NCBI RefSeq assembly: GCF_000376425.1
Contig: NZ_AQWL01000001.1
Location: 114,347 to 178,346, forward strand
DNA length: 64,000 nt
DNA from: Thiobacillus denitrificans DSM 12475
GTDB lineage: Bacteria; Pseudomonadota; Gammaproteobacteria; Burkholderiales; Thiobacillaceae
Direction: 5' to 3'
Part shown: positions 60,360 through 64,000 of the stretch, piece by piece
Numbering within the stretch: the stretch's first letter is position 1
How the letters are laid out: each line of letters begins with the position of its first letter
Notes under the pieces: generated by a model
What the model saw: only the letters and a program-made list of their open reading frames with translations
Database searches by the model: none
What the model was told of the DNA's origin: nothing
Translations under genes and position numbers: made by a program

Positions 60360-63038
60360 ATGTCCCAACACTATCTGCATCCCCTGTTCAACGCCCGTTC
60401 GGTTGCGGTCTTCGGTGCCAGCGAACGCGAGGATTCGGTCGCTGGAACCCTGTTCCGGAACCTGCGCAAATCCGGCTACGGCGGCCAGGTTTTTCCGGTC
60501 AACCCGAAGCACGAGACTGTGTTCGGCGAGCGCTGCTATGCCAGCGCCGGCGAGTTGCCGGCGGTGCCCGAGCTGGCGCTGATCGCCACCCCCGCGCCGA
60601 CTATCGCACCGATCATGGAGCAATGCGGGCAGCGTGGCATCCGCCATGCTGTCGTGCTGTCGGCCGGTTTCCGTGAAGTGGGCGCACAGGGCGCGGCGCT
60701 GGAAGCCGTCGTGACCCGCACAGCGAAGCAATACGGCATTCGCTTCATCGGCCCCAACTGCCTGGGCATCCAGCGGCCGGCTATCGGGCTGAATGCCACC
60801 TTCAGCCAGGGCACCACCCTGAACGGAGACCTGGCGCTGGTGTCGCAGTCCGGCGCGATCTGCACCGCGATGATGGACTGGGCGGAAACCAACGGCATCG
60901 GCTTTTCCAGCGTGATCTCCACCGGTGCGTCGGCCGACCTGGATTTCGGCGAAATCCTCGATTACCTGGCTTACGACACCCAGACCCGGGGCATCCTGCT
61001 CTACATCGAAGGCATCCGCGACGCGCGCCGCTTCATGAGCGCGCTGCGGGCGACGGCCCGCTTCAAGCCCATCGTCATGGTCAAGGTGGGGCGCCACGCG
61101 ACGGGGGCAAAGGCGGCGCAGTCGCATACCGGCGCGCTGGTGGGATCGGACGCGGTGTTCGATGCCCTGGTGCGGCGCGCCGGAGTGGTGCGGGTCAACA
61201 CCATCGTGCAGCTATTCGCCTCGGCGCGCGCGCTGTCCAGCCACATCCGGCCCAGCGGCAACCGTCTTGCCATCGTCACCAACGGCGGCGGCCCCGGCGT
61301 CATGGCGACTGATCTCGCGGTGGATCTGGGTGTGCGCATGGCGGAGCTGTCGCCGGCGACGCTCGATGCGCTCGACGCTGTGCTGCCGGCCAACTGGTCG
61401 CACGGTAATCCGCTCGACATCATCGGCGACGCCGCCGCCGGGCGTTACCGCGCGGCGGTGGGCGCCTGCCTCGCCGACGACAACGTCGACGGCGTGCTGG
61501 TGATGCTGACGCCGCAGGCGATGACCCGGCCGACCGAGGTGGCCGAGGCGGTGGTGGAGGTGGCGAAGACCTCGCACAAGCCGGTGCTGACCTGCTGGAT
61601 GGGCGAGGCGCAGGTACACGCGGGACGGCGTCTGTTCAAGCAGGCCGGCATTCCGTACTTCACCACGCCGGAGCCGGCGGTCGAGGTGTTCTCCTTCCTT
61701 TCTGCCTTTTACGAGAACCAGCGCCAGTCGATGCAGACGCCGGGACCATTGTCACAGCAAACCGAGCCGGACGCGGAAGGCGCCCGCCTGATCGTCGAAA
61801 GCGCGCTGGCGCAGGGCCGGCATCTGCTCAACGAGGTGGAATCGAAGGCGCTGCTGGCGGCTTTCCGCATCCCGATCGCGCCGACGTTGATCGCGCGCAG
61901 TCCCATGGAGGCCATGCTGATGGCGCAGCAGATCGGCTTCCCGGTGGTGATGAAAATCAATTCGCCGGACATCACCCACAAATCCGACGTCAATGGCGTG
62001 CGGCTGGGCTTGTCCAGCGGCCAGGCGGTGCGCTCCGCTTTCAGCGAGATGCTGGCCGATGTGAAGCGGCTCCGTCCCGACGCCACCCTGGACGGCATCG
62101 TCATCGAGCCCATGGTGATGCGTCCGCACGCCCGCGAAGTGTTGCTCGGCATGATCTCGGACCCGGTGCTGGGGCCGGTGATCGTGTTCGGTGCCGGCGG
62201 CGTCGACGTCGAAGCCCTGCAGGATCGTGCGGTGACGCTGCCGCCGCTGAACCGTTATCTGGCGCACGACCTGATCCGGCGCACCCGCGTCGCCACCCTG
62301 CTGGGCGCGTTCCGCAACCGCCCGCCGGTCGACATGGACGCGCTGGAGAACGTGCTGCTGCGACTGTCGGAAATGGTCTGCGAATTGCCCTGGCTGGCCG
62401 AACTGGACATCAATCCGCTGCTGGTGGACGAACGCGGCGCACTGGCGCTGGATGCCCGCATCGTCATCGCTCCCCGCGTGCCGACGGCCGACCGCTACGG
62501 CCACATGGCGATCCACCCCTACCCGGCGCATCTGCTGACCTACTGGCAATTGCCCAATGGCAATGACGTCGTCATCCGCCCGATCCGCCCGGAAGATGCC
62601 GAACTGACACAGAAGTTCGTGCGCAGCCTGTCCGAGGAAACCAAGTATTTCCGCTTCATGGACGCGGTGAGCGAGCTGTCCCCCGCCATGCTGGCGCGCC
62701 TCACCCAGATCGACTACACGCGGGAAATGGCACTGCTGGCGCTGGCAGAAATCGACGGTGGGGAAGTGGAGCTGGGCGTGGCGCGCTATGCCATCAATCC
62801 GGACGGTGAGTCCTGCGAATTCGCCCTGGTGGTCGACGACGTGTGGCAGAAGCAGGGGATCGGCCACAAGCTCATGGATGTGCTGATGGACGTGGCGCGC
62901 AGCATGGGCCTGAAGACGATGGAGGGCGAGGTGCTGAAAACCAACCGTCCGATGCTGAAACTGGCGGCAGGCCTGGGTTTCCGCAGCGAGCCGCATCCGG
63001 AGGACGATACGGTGCAAAGGATTGCGCGCACCTTGTAA
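60360..63038 (+). CDS. Pat-like protein: ADP-forming acyl-CoA ligase domains fused to a GNAT acetyltransferase
   Basis: 892 residues from ATG 60360. Order: CoA-binding domain (RSVAVFGASEREDSVAGTLF), succinyl-CoA-ligase-like domain (SQSGAICTAMMDWAE, SHTGALVGSD with His256), ATP-grasp domain (GFPVVMKINSPDITHKSDVN, VIVFGAGGVDVEALQDRAV), then a C-terminal GNAT domain (about 735-892; LPNGNDVVIRPIRPEDAELT, VVDDVWQKQGIGHKLMDVLM). This is the architecture of Salmonella Pat and E. coli PatZ, which acetylate acetyl-CoA synthetase. Confidence 0.92.
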   Translation: MSQHYLHPLFNARSVAVFGASEREDSVAGTLFRNLRKSGYGGQVFPVNPKHETVFGERCYASAGELPAVPELALIATPAPTIAPIMEQCGQRGIRHAVVLSAGFREVGAQGAALEAVVTRTAKQYGIRFIGPNCLGIQRPAIGLNATFSQGTTLNGDLALVSQSGAICTAMMDWAETNGIGFSSVISTGASADLDFGEILDYLAYDTQTRGILLYIEGIRDARRFMSALRATARFKPIVMVKVGRHATGAKAAQSHTGALVGSDAVFDALVRRAGVVRVNTIVQLFASARALSSHIRPSGNRLAIVTNGGGPGVMATDLAVDLGVRMAELSPATLDALDAVLPANWSHGNPLDIIGDAAAGRYRAAVGACLADDNVDGVLVMLTPQAMTRPTEVAEAVVEVAKTSHKPVLTCWMGEAQVHAGRRLFKQAGIPYFTTPEPAVEVFSFLSAFYENQRQSMQTPGPLSQQTEPDAEGARLIVESALAQGRHLLNEVESKALLAAFRIPIAPTLIARSPMEAMLMAQQIGFPVVMKINSPDITHKSDVNGVRLGLSSGQAVRSAFSEMLADVKRLRPDATLDGIVIEPMVMRPHAREVLLGMISDPVLGPVIVFGAGGVDVEALQDRAVTLPPLNRYLAHDLIRRTRVATLLGAFRNRPPVDMDALENVLLRLSEMVCELPWLAELDINPLLVDERGALALDARIVIAPRVPTADRYGHMAIHPYPAHLLTYWQLPNGNDVVIRPIRPEDAELTQKFVRSLSEETKYFRFMDAVSELSPAMLARLTQIDYTREMALLALAEIDGGEVELGVARYAINPDGESCEFALVVDDVWQKQGIGHKLMDVLMDVARSMGLKTMEGEVLKTNRPMLKLAAGLGFRSEPHPEDDTVQRIARTL

Positions 63039-63041
63039 GTG

Positions 63042-63069
63042 GTGATCCGGGCGGTTTCCGCCGGATCAC
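63042..63069. other. Hairpin between convergent genes, no T-run
   Basis: GTGATCCGG and CCGGATCAC form a 9-bp stem, extended in part by GCGG/TCCG. It lies right after the Pat-like stop and before the convergent GGDEF gene. The lack of a T-tract makes it a weak intrinsic-terminator candidate. Confidence 0.4.
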
Positions 63070-63112
63070 GGGTTCAGGGCCGGCGGCCCTGCGCGGTGGC
63101 CTGCTTGCCGCG

Positions 63113-64000
63113 TCAATGGGGCAGCGGGTGCTGGCGAGTGCAGGTCCGGTTGCGCCCGGCCTTCTTGGCCGCGTAGAGCGCCTGGTCGGCGGTGCTGACC
63201 AGCGAATCGCTATCCGCGGTGCCGGCTTCCCGGGCGGCCACGCCGATGCTGGCGGTGATGGTTCTTGCCGCCTGCCCGATGGTGACTCTTTTCGCTTCCA
63301 GGGTGGCGCGCAGGCGTTCCGCCGACAGCAGCGCGGCCTTGAGGTCGGTGTTGGGGCAAATGACCAGGAACTCCTCGCCGCCGATCCGGCAGACGCTGTC
63401 CCCCCGGCGTGCCGACATGCGCAGGGTGTCGGCCGCCTCGCGCAGGACGTTGTCGCCCGCAGCGTGGCCGTAGGTGTCGTTGATGTGCTTGAAGTGGTCG
63501 ATATCGATCACCATCACCGCAAGCGGCGCACCGGAGCGCGAAGCGGCATTCCACGCCTGTTCGAGCTGGTCCATCGCCGAACGGCGGTTGGGCAGCCCGG
63601 TCAGCAGGTCGGTCAGCGCGGCATTCGCCAGCCGCCGGTTGGCCACGGCCAGCTCGGCGGCAATCTGGCGCAGCTGCGTGCGATCCTTTTCCCAGGCGTT
63701 TTGCAATTGCACCAGGCGTTGCGCAGCGTTGAGCCGCGTACGCAGCCCCTTGGCGCTGATGGTGCTGGGCGCGTAGCCATCCGCGTCGACTTCGTAGGCA
63801 CGCATCAGCTGCGTTTCGCAGTGATCGTCGGCCATCAGCAGAATATGCATGCGACGGCCTTCTTCGGTCGCGCGCAAGGCCTGGCACAATTCCGGGCCGT
63901 CGAGCTGCGGCAGGTTGTAGTGCGCGATGATGACGTGCGGCAGCACTTCCATCGCCAGCGCCAGAGCCGTGTTGCCGTTGTCTGCCGGATAGACGATGTG
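63113..64000 (-). CDS. Receiver-GGDEF protein (diguanylate cyclase), 5' end cut by window edge
   Basis: At least 296 residues; the frame is open at 64000. An N-terminal receiver-like domain is partial and degenerate: where the phospho-acceptor Asp should be, the sequence reads VIIAHYNLPQLDG (His), and the conserved Lys is replaced (DADGYAPST). A coiled linker leads to a GGDEF domain: LTDLLTGLPNRRSAMDQL, DIDHFKHINDTYGHAAGD and the active motif RIGGEEF. The inhibitory site RRGD lies five residues before it. It should make cyclic di-GMP. Confidence 0.9.
   Translation of the reverse strand, partial: HIVYPADNGNTALALAMEVLPHVIIAHYNLPQLDGPELCQALRATEEGRRMHILLMADDHCETQLMRAYEVDADGYAPSTISAKGLRTRLNAAQRLVQLQNAWEKDRTQLRQIAAELAVANRRLANAALTDLLTGLPNRRSAMDQLEQAWNAASRSGAPLAVMVIDIDHFKHINDTYGHAAGDNVLREAADTLRMSARRGDSVCRIGGEEFLVICPNTDLKAALLSAERLRATLEAKRVTIGQAARTITASIGVAAREAGTADSDSLVSTADQALYAAKKAGRNRTCTRQHPLPH

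Overview
This GC-rich window reads as chromosomal DNA of a betaproteobacterium, most likely a sulfur-oxidising chemolithotroph of the Thiobacillus/Sulfuricella type. This is inferred from gene order (mucD-grx-lepA-lepB-DUF4845-rnc-era-recO-pdxJ; pcnB-folK-dgk-panB-panC-panD; aat-bpt), a flavocytochrome c sulfide dehydrogenase pair (fccA/fccB), several small c-type cytochromes, cbb3-oxidase maturation genes (ccoI, ccoS) and a complete glycogen cluster. No phage, insertion sequence with a transposase, or CRISPR array was seen. Coding density is high, and most genes overlap or abut in operons.

Layout. 1-7.0 kb (+): 3' end of a DegP/MucD-type protease, a glutaredoxin-like protein, lepA, lepB, a DUF4845 protein, rnc, era, recO, pdxJ. 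6.9-14.9 kb (-): a trio of ECF sigma factor, Tat-exported ferritin-like protein and cytochrome c; a DedA protein; then queA-tgt-yajC-secD-secF. 15.0-15.6 kb: tRNA-Leu(CAA) followed by a decayed copy of its 3' half. 15.6-29.3 kb (+): pgi, glk, glgC, GH57 enzyme, malQ, glgB, glgA, glgP, then a small cupin. Together these interconvert hexose phosphates, ADP-glucose, glycogen and glucose-1-phosphate. 29.4-34 kb (-): the pantothenate genes, dgk, folK, pcnB. 34-41.2 kb (-): a BtuCD/FecCD-type importer without a binding protein, a lipoprotein cyclophilin, an exported amidohydrolase, a DsbA-family protein, ccoS, ccoI, ompW.

41.3-44.9 kb (+): aat and bpt (N-end rule transferases), a zinc-peptidase lipoprotein, thyA, folA. 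45.1-46.0 kb: two small envelope proteins and a frameshifted remnant of an EF-hand-type protein. 46-50 kb (-): fccB, fccA, hemH, hrcA. 50-53.1 kb (+): nadK, recN, a nuclease. 53-60.2 kb: a SulP transporter, two monoheme cytochromes, an MscS channel, a KamA-type radical SAM enzyme, an HDAC-family deacetylase. 60.3-64 kb: a Pat-like acetyltransferase fused to an acyl-CoA ligase, and a GGDEF protein cut by the window edge.

Most of the window is ordinary housekeeping. The points most worth a second look are a terminator-like hairpin just before the lepA start, intergenic inverted-repeat elements (one carrying TATAAT on both outer ends between hrcA and nadK), the tRNA-Leu scar, an importer permease whose only full-length start appears to be CTG, the divergent acetylase/deacetylase pair, the ECF-ferritin-cytochrome trio, and a receiver-GGDEF protein whose receiver lacks its phospho-acceptor Asp. 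I found no clear case of a wholly new system.
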